Of a stretch of DNA of 21,912 nt, positions 7,207 through 13,730 are shown in pieces. The translations under genes were made by a program, and so were the position numbers. The stretch comes from Mxb001 sp049431945. GTDB lineage: Bacteria; Actinomycetota; Actinomycetes; S36-B12. The number at the start of each line of letters is the position of its first letter. Position 1 is the first letter of the stretch. The notes below the pieces were generated by a model that saw nothing but the letters and a program-made list of their open reading frames with translations, was not told where the DNA came from and ran no database searches. The DNA lies in the NCBI GenBank assembly GCA_049431945.1, contig JBMTDJ010000031.1, positions 1 to 21,912 of the forward strand. The letters run 5' to 3'.

Positions 7207-7893
7207 TCACGACGACAGGCCGAGCGTTTGCATTCTCTTGGAGTGCGCATCCGTGAGCCGAGTCAGCATCGCTCCCACGGCCGTGAGGTCCATGCCCTCT
7301 CCCGCGCCCACCTCACCGATGAGTAGGGACGTGAGCGCATCACGTTCGGCAGCCACGTGCTGCGCCTGGGACAGCGCCTCCCCCACCAAGCGTCTCGCCC
7401 AGAGTGCGAGCCGGCCTTCGATGCGGGGATCCGCGGCGATCGCCGCCCGGACCCGATCCACGACGAACTGAGACTGGCCGAGGTCCTCGCAGACATCGAG
7501 TACGAGTTCGCGGGTCTGGGGGTCCAGGCTCGTGGCGATCTCGCGGTAGAAGTCGATGCCGATGCCATCGCCCACGTACGCCTTGACCAGGCCTTCGAGC
7601 CAGTCGCTCGGTGCCGTCATCTCGTGGAAGCGCTCGAGGGCATCTCGGAAGGGCTCCATCGCCTCAGCGGGATCCACACCCAACTCGAGGAGCCGATCAC
7701 GAAGCCGGACGAAGTGCCGAAACTCCGCCGCGGCCATGGTCGACAACTCGACCTGATCATCGATGTCCGGGGCCAGGGCTGCGTCGGCGGCAAGTCGCTG
7801 CGAGGCCATGAGCTCGCCGTACGCGAGGACACCCAAGAGATCGACGACCGCAGATCGGTAACCGGCATCGTCGAAGGCCGAGGCGGGGTCCAC
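7207..7893 (-). CDS. Ferritin-like fold protein, MiaE-like
   Basis: The 228-residue, mainly helical protein has spaced Glu and His residues suited to a di-iron four-helix bundle: AYGEL near the start, AAAEFRHF (E..H), DFYREI, and GEALSQAQH near the C-terminus. It resembles the actinobacterial MiaE-like family related to tRNA hydroxylase MiaE. That function is not proven, and no tRNA-modification partner is nearby. I start it at GTG 7893 rather than 7914, because TACGCT lies exactly six bases upstream (7900-7905), as for other leaderless genes here. The longer start would place that box inside the coding sequence. It is divergent from the helicase gene and convergent with DUF3107, as in the mycobacterial arrangement I recall (Rv3210c next to rhlE). 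Confidence 0.82.
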   Translation of the reverse strand: MDPASAFDDAGYRSAVVDLLGVLAYGELMASQRLAADAALAPDIDDQVELSTMAAAEFRHFVRLRDRLLELGVDPAEAMEPFRDALERFHEMTAPSDWLEGLVKAYVGDGIGIDFYREIATSLDPQTRELVLDVCEDLGQSQFVVDRVRAAIAADPRIEGRLALWARRLVGEALSQAQHVAAERDALTSLLIGEVGAGEGMDLTAVGAMLTRLTDAHSKRMQTLGLSS

Positions 7894-7899
7894 GTCGCG

Positions 7900-7905
7900 A
7901 GCGTA
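7900..7905 (-). promoter_or_regulatory. -10 box of the ferritin-fold gene (leaderless)
   Basis: TACGCT on the minus strand ends six bases before GTG 7893. It decides the start codon of this gene. Confidence 0.6.
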
Positions 7906-7939
7906 GCGGGGCACCGCGCTTCGCAGGTGACCGAGCGGC

Positions 7940-7945
7940 TACCAT
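7940..7945 (+). promoter_or_regulatory. Candidate -10 box of the helicase gene
   Basis: TACCAT would place the transcription start near 7952, giving a leader of about 125 bases, long for this window. It is 34 bases from the divergent ferritin-fold -10 box, so the two promoters would overlap upstream. Confidence 0.5.
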
Positions 7946-7950
7946 GGGTA

Positions 7951-8077
7951 CATCGCATGTGCGATGCGGGCGCCCGGCCGGGCCCCCGTGGGGTGTGAGC
8001 CCCATCCGCCCCTTTCGTGTGTGGCGCCCCCGACAACGGGTGCGGTGCCCGCGAACCCTTCTGGGAGTTCCCCTGCC
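7951..8077 (+). ncRNA. Structured 5' leader of the DEAD-box helicase mRNA (putative)
   Basis: This 127-base stretch before the helicase start holds no gene but several pairings. CATCGC-ATGT-GCGATG is at 7951-7966. GGGCGCC (7968-7974) can pair with GGCGCCC (8023-8029), enclosing GGGG/CCCC at 7990-8003. CGGG/CCCG is at 8037-8051. Finally, GAACCC (8053-8058) can pair with 8064-8070 around one bulged A, which would bury the GGGAG ribosome site (8063-8067). This looks like a cis-regulatory leader. I do not recognise it as a named RNA family. Confidence 0.5.
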
Positions 8078-9598
8078 ATGACCGAACCGACCACGTCCGA
8101 CCCCACCGTCTCCGAATCCACCCCATCCGAAACCACTGTCACCGAGGCGCCGATCGCACCCACGTTCGCCGAGCTCGGGGCTGCACCCGACATCGTGTCC
8201 TCGCTGGCTGCCGCCGGCATCGAGCGCGCCTTCCCCATCCAGGCGATGACCCTGCCCCTGGCCCTCGACGGCCGCGACCTCATCGGCCAGGCGAAGACGG
8301 GCACGGGCAAGACCTTGGGCTTCGGAATCCCCCTCCTCCAGAGGATCGAGCGGGATGACGCACACGGCGCCGCACCTCAGGCCCTTGTCGTCGTACCCAC
8401 CCGCGAGCTGTGCATCCAGGTGACAGGTGACCTCGATCAGGCGGGTGCCGGTCGCGGCGTTCGCGTCCTCAGCGTCTACGGCGGCCGGTCGTACGAGCCG
8501 CAGATCGAAGCGCTCGCGCGAGGAATCGAAGTGGTCGTCGGCACGCCGGGACGGCTCATCGATCTCGTGCAGCGTCGCAACCTCGATCTGTCTCGCGTGC
8601 GCGTACTCGTCCTCGATGAAGCGGACGAGATGCTCGACATGGGATTCCTTCCGGATGTCGAGCGCATCGTCGCCGAACTCCCAGCTCAGCGGCAGACCAT
8701 GCTCTTCTCCGCGACGATGCCCGGGCAGATCGTTGCCCTGGCACGCCGCTACATGCAGCAGCCCACGCACATCCGTGCTGCGGATCCCGGCGATGACCGG
8801 GCGACGGTGGACGCCATCGAGCAGCACGTGTGGCGGGCACATCCCATGGACAAGGTCGAACTCCTCTCCCGCGTCCTGCAGGCCGATGGGCGAGGTCTCA
8901 CCATGATCTTCACGCGCACCAAGCGCAAGGCGCAGAAGATCGCCGACGACCTCACCGAGCGCGGCTTCGCCGTCGGATCCGTCCATGGCGACCTCGGCCA
9001 GGGGGCGCGCGAGCAGGCACTGCGGGCCTTCCGCAACGGCAAGGTCGATGTCCTCGTCGCCACAGACGTCGCCGCCCGCGGTATCGACGTCGACGGCGTC
9101 ACCCACGTGGTCAACTACGAGTGCCCCGACGACGAGAAGACCTACCTCCACCGGATCGGCCGGACCGGTCGTGCAGGCGCCAGCGGTGTCGCCGTGACCC
9201 TGGTCGATTGGGAGGACATCGCCCGCTGGCAGATGATCGACAAGATCCTCGGTCTGCCCTTCAAGGATCCGATCGAGACGTACTCGACGTCAGACCACGT
9301 CTATACCGGCCTCGGCGTGCCACGTGACGTCACCGGGCGCCTGGCCAAGCACAAGCAGATTCGCGAGGGACTGCAGGCGGAGCAGGTCGAGGATCTGGGC
9401 GAGACGGGTCGCAAGAAGCCTCCGCAGGACCGCGTGCGAAGTGGCTCCGCTCGCTCGGGCTCACGTGGATCCAGCCGTGACCGCGGGGGACGCACCACGG
9501 CCGCGCCCAAGGCCTCGGCAGACAACGCCGATGCCGCCAAGCCGCGTCGTCGCAGGCGCCGGACCAAGCGCGGCGGTGCCCCCGCCCAGGGCGACTAG
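8078..9598 (+). CDS. DEAD-box ATP-dependent RNA helicase
   Basis: All core motifs are present in this 506-residue protein: the Q-motif region ending FPIQ, AKTGTGKT at 72-79, PTREL, TPGRL, DEAD at 180-183, SAT at 211-213, then the C-terminal RecA domain with ATDVAARGIDV and HRIGRTGRAG. The N-terminal 28 residues are Thr/Ser/Glu-rich. The last roughly 100 residues are a basic, disordered tail ending in a run of arginines (RRRRRRTKR), likely for RNA binding. ATG 8078 is preceded by GGGAG at ten-base spacing; an upstream reading from 7964 would translate the structured leader and is rejected. It corresponds to the RhlE-type helicase next to the TetR/DUF3107 genes in mycobacteria. Roles in ribosome assembly or mRNA decay are family-level expectations. 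Confidence 0.95.
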   Translation: MTEPTTSDPTVSESTPSETTVTEAPIAPTFAELGAAPDIVSSLAAAGIERAFPIQAMTLPLALDGRDLIGQAKTGTGKTLGFGIPLLQRIERDDAHGAAPQALVVVPTRELCIQVTGDLDQAGAGRGVRVLSVYGGRSYEPQIEALARGIEVVVGTPGRLIDLVQRRNLDLSRVRVLVLDEADEMLDMGFLPDVERIVAELPAQRQTMLFSATMPGQIVALARRYMQQPTHIRAADPGDDRATVDAIEQHVWRAHPMDKVELLSRVLQADGRGLTMIFTRTKRKAQKIADDLTERGFAVGSVHGDLGQGAREQALRAFRNGKVDVLVATDVAARGIDVDGVTHVVNYECPDDEKTYLHRIGRTGRAGASGVAVTLVDWEDIARWQMIDKILGLPFKDPIETYSTSDHVYTGLGVPRDVTGRLAKHKQIREGLQAEQVEDLGETGRKKPPQDRVRSGSARSGSRGSSRDRGGRTTAAPKASADNADAAKPRRRRRRTKRGGAPAQGD

Positions 9599-9606
9599 CC
9601 CTCGGG
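9581..9606. terminator. Hairpin across the shared stop codons of helicase and DUF2332-NUDIX genes
   Basis: AGGGC-GACTA-GCCCT (9588-9602) is extended by CCCG/CGGG (9581-9584 with 9603-9606) across a three-base bulge. The loop contains most of the CTAG that supplies both stop codons. It could terminate both convergent transcripts. Confidence 0.5.
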
Positions 9607-11028
9607 AAGTTCACCCCATTCGCGGAGCGCCTCCACGAGCCCGGGGGACGTGACCAGAGCCTCGATATCGCGAGCGTCGCACCAGCGGGCGTCATCCGCG
9701 TCGTCGCCCGGAGCGGGACAGCCCGCACCCCTCATGGCGTAGTCCGCGATGACATACGTCGAGCCCGACTCGCTATCGCGTTCGACGATGCCGATGAACA
9801 CCGGATCCTGAGCTGCGATGCCCGTCTCCTCGCTCACCTCGCGCACGGCGGCATCGGCCCATGTCTCACCGCTCTCGATCCGGCCGCCCGGAAGGGACCA
9901 CATGCCGCGCGAGGGCGCCTGACCACGACGCACCAGCAGGATCCTGCCCTCATGATCGCGCACCACCGCCCCGGCGCACGGCACGCTCCACTCCACCGGT
10001 TCGCCGGCAGGGGGCGCGTAGCCCCAAGGGACTTCGATCCCTGCGGGCAATCCGTCGACGCCCGGCCACGACGCCATCGTGAGTGCGAAGCGGTGCTGGC
10101 CTCCAGCATCCGTCGAGACCGGTTCAAGCCAGATGTGCACCAGCGGGCTCTGGGCAGTGGCGCGTGCCCCAAGTCCGTCCAGCACCTCGCGAATCGTGGC
10201 TCGTTGCTCCGGGCTCAGGTACAGCCACATCGCTGAATGCCACACGACGAGCGCTCGGCCCGGGACCAGGGCAAGCGAGCGGATGTAGTCCAGCGCATCT
10301 CCTCGGACGAGCTCCGCCTCGATGGTGGGTGCCAGGGCGAGTGCTCGGCGCAGCCTCTCGAAACGGTCGACGTGATCGGCCCAGACGAATGACGTGAGGT
10401 ACGAACGGCCATCCGGAGTCGATGCATCGACCGGCGCCAGATCGCACCCGGCACGCGATGCAAGGGCGGGAAGATCACCCCACTCCGGATGATCCCCGGT
10501 GATGACGCCCTCCTCGACAAGGGCGTCCACCCGGAGCGACAGTCCCGCGGAGCATCCGATCTCGCGCAGGTCGACCGGGAGCTCGAAGGCGCGGTGGACG
10601 CGCCTCAGGAGTGCGGCAAGACCCACCGCGCGACCCACCTCGTTGGTCTGTGGCACCTTGGTCAGCGCGTCGGCGATCAGGGCTCGGTGCGCGTCGATCA
10701 CCGACAGCAACACTCGGCACATTCGCTCCCTCTGCTCGGCATCGCAGGGAGGCGTGCCACCGAGCGTGCGCAGGTAGATGGCAAGGTCCGGAGCCTGGCG
10801 CTGGAGGGCTAGGCCGTGAAGAGCAGCGAAGAGGCGGAGGGGAATCATGTCGCCGATGCGGGCCTCAGCATAGGGAGCGAGGAGGCTGCGCAACGGTTCT
10901 TCGTCACGCCACTGCAGGACGCAGTCGGCCCACGTTGCATAGGTCGGTGCTCCCAGTCGGCGGCACGACTGGCCGATATCCGTGAAGATGGCCTCAAGAC
11001 CGGGTCGGTCATCTCGGCGAAGGCCCAT
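9595..11028 (-). CDS. DUF2332 - NUDIX hydrolase fusion protein
   Basis: One uninterrupted 477-residue frame joins two domains. Residues about 10-340 match DUF2332, with the signature region REIGCSAGLSLRVDAL at 155-170 (a Rossmann-like GxSxG loop), DGRSYLTSFVWAD and VVWHSAMWLYL. Residues about 345-477 form a NUDIX domain with a perfect box GX5EX7REVSEETGI at 382-404. NUDIX enzymes hydrolyse nucleoside-diphosphate-X compounds; DUF2332 has no established activity. ATG 11028 is fixed by TAGCCT six bases upstream. The stop shares CTAG with the helicase stop. No frameshift or low-quality junction is visible between the domains, so the fusion appears genuine. The substrate cannot be predicted. Confidence 0.9.
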   Translation of the reverse strand: MGLRRDDRPGLEAIFTDIGQSCRRLGAPTYATWADCVLQWRDEEPLRSLLAPYAEARIGDMIPLRLFAALHGLALQRQAPDLAIYLRTLGGTPPCDAEQRERMCRVLLSVIDAHRALIADALTKVPQTNEVGRAVGLAALLRRVHRAFELPVDLREIGCSAGLSLRVDALVEEGVITGDHPEWGDLPALASRAGCDLAPVDASTPDGRSYLTSFVWADHVDRFERLRRALALAPTIEAELVRGDALDYIRSLALVPGRALVVWHSAMWLYLSPEQRATIREVLDGLGARATAQSPLVHIWLEPVSTDAGGQHRFALTMASWPGVDGLPAGIEVPWGYAPPAGEPVEWSVPCAGAVVRDHEGRILLVRRGQAPSRGMWSLPGGRIESGETWADAAVREVSEETGIAAQDPVFIGIVERDSESGSTYVIADYAMRGAGCPAPGDDADDARWCDARDIEALVTSPGLVEALREWGELPEG

Positions 11029-11034
11029 GTGCCC

Positions 11035-11040
11035 AGGCTA
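11035..11040 (-). promoter_or_regulatory. -10 box of the DUF2332-NUDIX gene (leaderless)
   Basis: TAGCCT on the minus strand ends six bases before ATG 11028. It is divergent from an identical TAGCCT at 11085-11090 that serves the opposite gene. Confidence 0.65.
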
Positions 11041-11084
11041 GGCCCGCTCCACGCGAAAGCCCCACCCGACAGCGGCTCTCGGCG

Positions 11085-11090
11085 TAGCCT
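11085..11090 (+). promoter_or_regulatory. -10 box of the Pr6Pr-like membrane gene
   Basis: TAGCCT ends eight bases before ATG 11099, giving a leaderless transcript or a leader of one or two bases. No ribosome site is seen. Confidence 0.55.
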
Positions 11091-11098
11091 GTCGGCCC

Positions 11099-11821
11099 AT
11101 GAGCGAGACGGCGAAAGTCCAGGGCACTCGGTCGACGATGACGTGGCAGCGAGCGCTCTTCGGCATCAACGCTCTCGTGGCCCTCACCGGCCTCCTCGTC
11201 GGTTTCGCCCTCACAGTCCTGGGGACCTACCCCAGCCAGAACACTGATCCGACGATGCTGGGCAACCCTGATCAGGGATTGCTTGGGCGCGTCTTCGACT
11301 ACTTCACGTACTTCACGATCTGGTCCAACATCCTCGTGGCGATCATCACCTCGATGCTCTTCCTCCGACCGAATCGGGATTCGTTCGTCTTCCGCGTGCT
11401 CCGACTTGACAGCGTCCTCATGATCGTCGTCACCGGAATCATCTACAACGCCATCCTCGCCGGCAGTGCCAAACTGCAGGGCCTCGAGGTCGTGAGCAAT
11501 CTCTTCGACCACGTACTCACGCCCATCGTCTCGCTCGTCGTCTGGCTGATCGTCGGACCGCGTGGCTGGATCTCGATCCGCATCATCGGCGCGGCGTTGA
11601 TCCTGCCGATCATTTGGCTTGCATTCGCCTTGGCCCGGGGCGCGGCCATGGGCGCCTATCCCTACGGATTCGTCGACGTGGCGAAGTACGGCTACGGAGC
11701 AGTGCTGCTCAACGTGCTCAATATCGTGATCTTCGCGATTGTGCTGTGCCTGATCCTCTGGGGGATCGACTGGGTCATCCGACGCGTCACCCAGCGCGGT
11801 CGCACGCCCGCGGGCACCTAG
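11099..11821 (+). CDS. Six-helix integral membrane protein, Pr6Pr-like
   Basis: The 240-residue protein has a short cytoplasmic N-terminus and about six hydrophobic helices, ending in a basic RRVTQRGR tail. Recognisable segments are YFTYFTIWSNILVAI, RVLRLDSVLMIVVTGIIYN, the FDHVLTP segment before helix 4, and YPYGFVDVAKYGYG. These resemble the bacterial Pr6Pr membrane family, distantly like the eukaryotic AIG1/ADTRP proteins. The conserved His in FDHVLTP could be catalytic by analogy with ADTRP, but that is conjecture. It is divergent from the DUF2332-NUDIX gene and ends in a four-base tail-to-tail overlap with the acyl-CoA dehydrogenase gene. Function unknown. Confidence 0.8.
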   Translation: MSETAKVQGTRSTMTWQRALFGINALVALTGLLVGFALTVLGTYPSQNTDPTMLGNPDQGLLGRVFDYFTYFTIWSNILVAIITSMLFLRPNRDSFVFRVLRLDSVLMIVVTGIIYNAILAGSAKLQGLEVVSNLFDHVLTPIVSLVVWLIVGPRGWISIRIIGAALILPIIWLAFALARGAAMGAYPYGFVDVAKYGYGAVLLNVLNIVIFAIVLCLILWGIDWVIRRVTQRGRTPAGT

Positions 11822-11827
11822 CCGCGG
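11808..11827. terminator. Hairpin across the shared stop codons of membrane protein and acyl-CoA dehydrogenase genes
   Basis: CCGCGG (11808-11813) and CCGCGG (11822-11827) pair around an eight-base loop, GCACCTAG, which holds both stop codons. A bidirectional terminator is likely. The stem is only six pairs, but all G-C. Confidence 0.45.
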
Positions 11828-13023
11828 TTCTTGTACTCCTCGAGGAGTCGCCGCGCGATGATCATCTTCTGGATGTCGGCTGTGCCCTCGCCGATCATGA
11901 GCATCGGCGCCTCACGGTAGAGCCGCTCGATCTCGTATTCCTTGGAGTAGCCGTAGCCGCCATGGATGCGGAACGAGTCCTCCACGACCTCCTTGCAGTA
12001 CTCGCTGGCCAGAAGCTTGGCCATGCCGGCCTCGAGGTCGTTGCGCTCGCCGGAGTCCTTCTTGCGCGCGGCCATCACCATCATCTGGTGGGCCGCCTCG
12101 ACCTTGGTCCCCATGTCCGCCAACCGGAAGGCCACAGCCTGGTGCTCGGCGATCGGCTTGCCGAAGGTCACGCGCTGCTGTGCGTAGTCGACGCCGAGTT
12201 CGAAAGCGCGACGCGCCAGGCCGCACGCGCGGGCAGCGACGTTGACTCGGCCGACCTCGACTCCGTCCATCATCTGGTAGAAGCCGCGCCCGGGCTCTCC
12301 CCCGAGTATGGCCGTGGCGGGAAGACGAAGGTCGTCCATGACGAGTTCGGTGGTGTCGACACCCTTGTAGCCCATCTTTTCGATCTTGCCGGGGATGGTC
12401 AGACCCGGGCGCACTTCGCCGAACCCCGCGGGCTTGTCGACGAGGAAGGCCGTCATCCGCTTGTACACGGACGCATCGTCGGGGGCATCCCCATCGGTGC
12501 GCACCAGGACGGCGACCAGGGTGGAGCTGCCACCGTTGGTCAGCCACATCTTCTGGCCGTTGAGGATGTAGTCCTCGCCATCGCGTACCGCGCGGGACTG
12601 GATCGCGGCCACATCCGATCCGCAGCCGGGCTCGCTCATCGAGAAAGCGCCGCGGATCTCGCCGGTGGCCATGAGTGGCAGGTAGTGGGACTTCTGCTCG
12701 TCCGTGCCGTGGTGCATCACCATCCACGCGACGATGAAGTGCGTGTTGATGACCCCCGACACGCTCATCCACCCTCGGGCAATCTCCTCGACGACCAGGG
12801 CGTAGGTGAGGAGGGATTCCCCGAGCCCGCCGTACTCCTCGGGGATCATGAGACCGAAGACACCGAGGTCTTTCAGGCCCTCGACGATGTCGGCGGGGTA
12901 CTCGTCCTTGTGCTCGAGGTGGGTGGCGTAGGGCAGGATCTCGTTGTCCACGTAGTCACGCACGGCCTTGAGAATCTCGACCTGGACATCCGTGAGCCCC
13001 TCGGTCTGGGCCAATCGCGACAT
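11818..13023 (-). CDS. Acyl-CoA dehydrogenase
   Basis: The 401-residue flavoprotein dehydrogenase is of normal length for short/medium-chain types. It shows the FAD-binding signature MSEPGCGSD, WLTNG, the RVTFGKPIAEHQ region, the RIHGGYGYSKEYEIERLYRE signature and the catalytic Glu in IGEGT at about 379. It would oxidise an acyl-CoA at C2-C3, passing electrons to ETF. The chain specificity is not readable. ATG 13023 follows AGGGAGG by four bases, and a separate TAGCCT promoter lies about 25 bases upstream. It is too short for methylsuccinyl-CoA dehydrogenase, which usually carries an N-terminal extension, so a role in the ethylmalonyl-CoA pathway with the nearby CoA-ester lyase is not favoured. 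Control by a TetR-type regulator is suggested by a palindrome in the promoter. Confidence 0.94.
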   Translation of the reverse strand: MSRLAQTEGLTDVQVEILKAVRDYVDNEILPYATHLEHKDEYPADIVEGLKDLGVFGLMIPEEYGGLGESLLTYALVVEEIARGWMSVSGVINTHFIVAWMVMHHGTDEQKSHYLPLMATGEIRGAFSMSEPGCGSDVAAIQSRAVRDGEDYILNGQKMWLTNGGSSTLVAVLVRTDGDAPDDASVYKRMTAFLVDKPAGFGEVRPGLTIPGKIEKMGYKGVDTTELVMDDLRLPATAILGGEPGRGFYQMMDGVEVGRVNVAARACGLARRAFELGVDYAQQRVTFGKPIAEHQAVAFRLADMGTKVEAAHQMMVMAARKKDSGERNDLEAGMAKLLASEYCKEVVEDSFRIHGGYGYSKEYEIERLYREAPMLMIGEGTADIQKMIIARRLLEEYKNRG

Positions 13024-13048
13024 GACGCCTCCCTGCTGTTCCCGCGTC

Positions 13049-13054
13049 AGGCTA
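13049..13054 (-). promoter_or_regulatory. -10 box of the acyl-CoA dehydrogenase gene
   Basis: TAGCCT on the minus strand would start transcription near 13042, leaving a leader of about 19 bases that carries AGGGAGG. It overlaps the stop codon of the J-domain gene and the adjacent palindrome. Confidence 0.55.
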
Positions 13055-13651
13055 ACGCACGTTAACCCGAGGCGCTCGCCACAGGCCCGCGGCGGGATTG
13101 ACCATGGCGATGACGACGACGAAGGGGAGCGCGAGCACGGGCAGCACCTCGACGACAGGTACGCCGGTCACCCCGGCAATGACGAGTTGGGCGGCGGTCA
13201 CGAGCGACCAGGCCACCGAGCGCGCGACGATCACGTGGCCGTGGTCGCCATCGCGCAGGACGGCACGCGACACGGCCACGCACCACAGTGCCGATGCGAC
13301 CGCAGCAGGCACGACACCCCAGGGCATGGCCACGACGAGACCGACAAGGATCGATAGCGCGCTTAGAGCTGCAGTGAGCACCAGGGCCATGATCCGGGCG
13401 CCCGTGGGCATGGCGAGCACCCATGGCTTACGGGGGCGGACCACGATGACGTCCACGGGCGTGGCAGACGTGAGCAACTCGTCGCGTGCGTCGCAGAGCG
13501 CCTGGAACTGGCGCGCATCGCCGCCATGATCGGGGTGGGCCCACGCGGCCCACAGCCTGAAGGCGCGTCGCACGGTTGCTTCATCGGCCGTCGCACTCAC
13601 GCCGAGCAGGCGTGCAGCCTCGTCGCGACTAAACCGATGACCGGGAAGCAC
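13052..13651 (-). CDS. Membrane-anchored J-domain (DnaJ-like) protein
   Basis: Residues about 8-60 form a J-like domain: FSRDEAARLLGVSATADEATVRRAFRLWAAWAHPDHGGD, with the HPD tripeptide required to stimulate DnaK-type ATPases. After a short linker come about four hydrophobic helices (roughly residues 82-190), so the J domain would face the cytoplasm at the membrane. There are no zinc-finger or substrate-binding DnaJ domains. GTG 13651 is supported by TAGCCT six bases upstream. Total length is 199 residues. A role in local recruitment of DnaK is inferred from the motif; the client is unknown. It lies between a CoA-ester lyase and an acyl-CoA dehydrogenase but has its own promoter. Confidence 0.85.
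   Translation of the reverse strand: MLPGHRFSRDEAARLLGVSATADEATVRRAFRLWAAWAHPDHGGDARQFQALCDARDELLTSATPVDVIVVRPRKPWVLAMPTGARIMALVLTAALSALSILVGLVVAMPWGVVPAAVASALWCVAVSRAVLRDGDHGHVIVARSVAWSLVTAAQLVIAGVTGVPVVEVLPVLALPFVVVIAMVNPAAGLWRAPRVNVR
13053..13064 (-). promoter_or_regulatory. Putative operator palindrome in the acyl-CoA dehydrogenase promoter
   Basis: TAACG-CA-CGTTA is a perfect five-pair inverted repeat, AT-rich in a GC-rich setting. It overlaps the -10 box, where a bound repressor would block transcription. The shape fits TetR-type regulators that commonly control acyl-CoA metabolism; the regulator is unknown. Confidence 0.45.
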
Positions 13652-13657
13652 GCCACC

Positions 13658-13663
13658 AGGCTA
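13658..13663 (-). promoter_or_regulatory. -10 box of the J-domain gene (leaderless)
   Basis: TAGCCT on the minus strand ends six bases before GTG 13651; no ribosome site is present. Confidence 0.65.
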
Positions 13664-13710
13664 GCCCCGCGCGGTCGTTGTGCCAGTTCGCGCGGTCGGG
13701 ATGTCGACGA

Positions 13711-13727
13711 GCGTCCGACAAGGACGC
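13711..13727 (-). terminator. Hairpin just after the CoA-ester lyase stop
   Basis: GCGTCC-GACAA-GGACGC is a perfect six-pair stem, three bases beyond the TAG stop on the minus strand. It can be extended by CG/CG across a mismatch. It probably ends the lyase transcript before the separate J-domain promoter. Confidence 0.55.
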
Positions 13728-13730
13728 GCG

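Noticed and set aside
7757..9151. 464-codon open frame on the minus strand through the helicase gene and its leader
   Set aside because: It is a shadow of the DEAD-box helicase, which has every motif on the other strand. It also overlaps the ferritin-fold gene in another frame.
11614..13065. 483-codon open frame on the plus strand opposite the acyl-CoA dehydrogenase gene
   Set aside because: The opposite strand encodes an intact acyl-CoA dehydrogenase with all signatures. The plus-strand frame has the composition of a codon-position artefact and overlaps the end of the membrane-protein gene.
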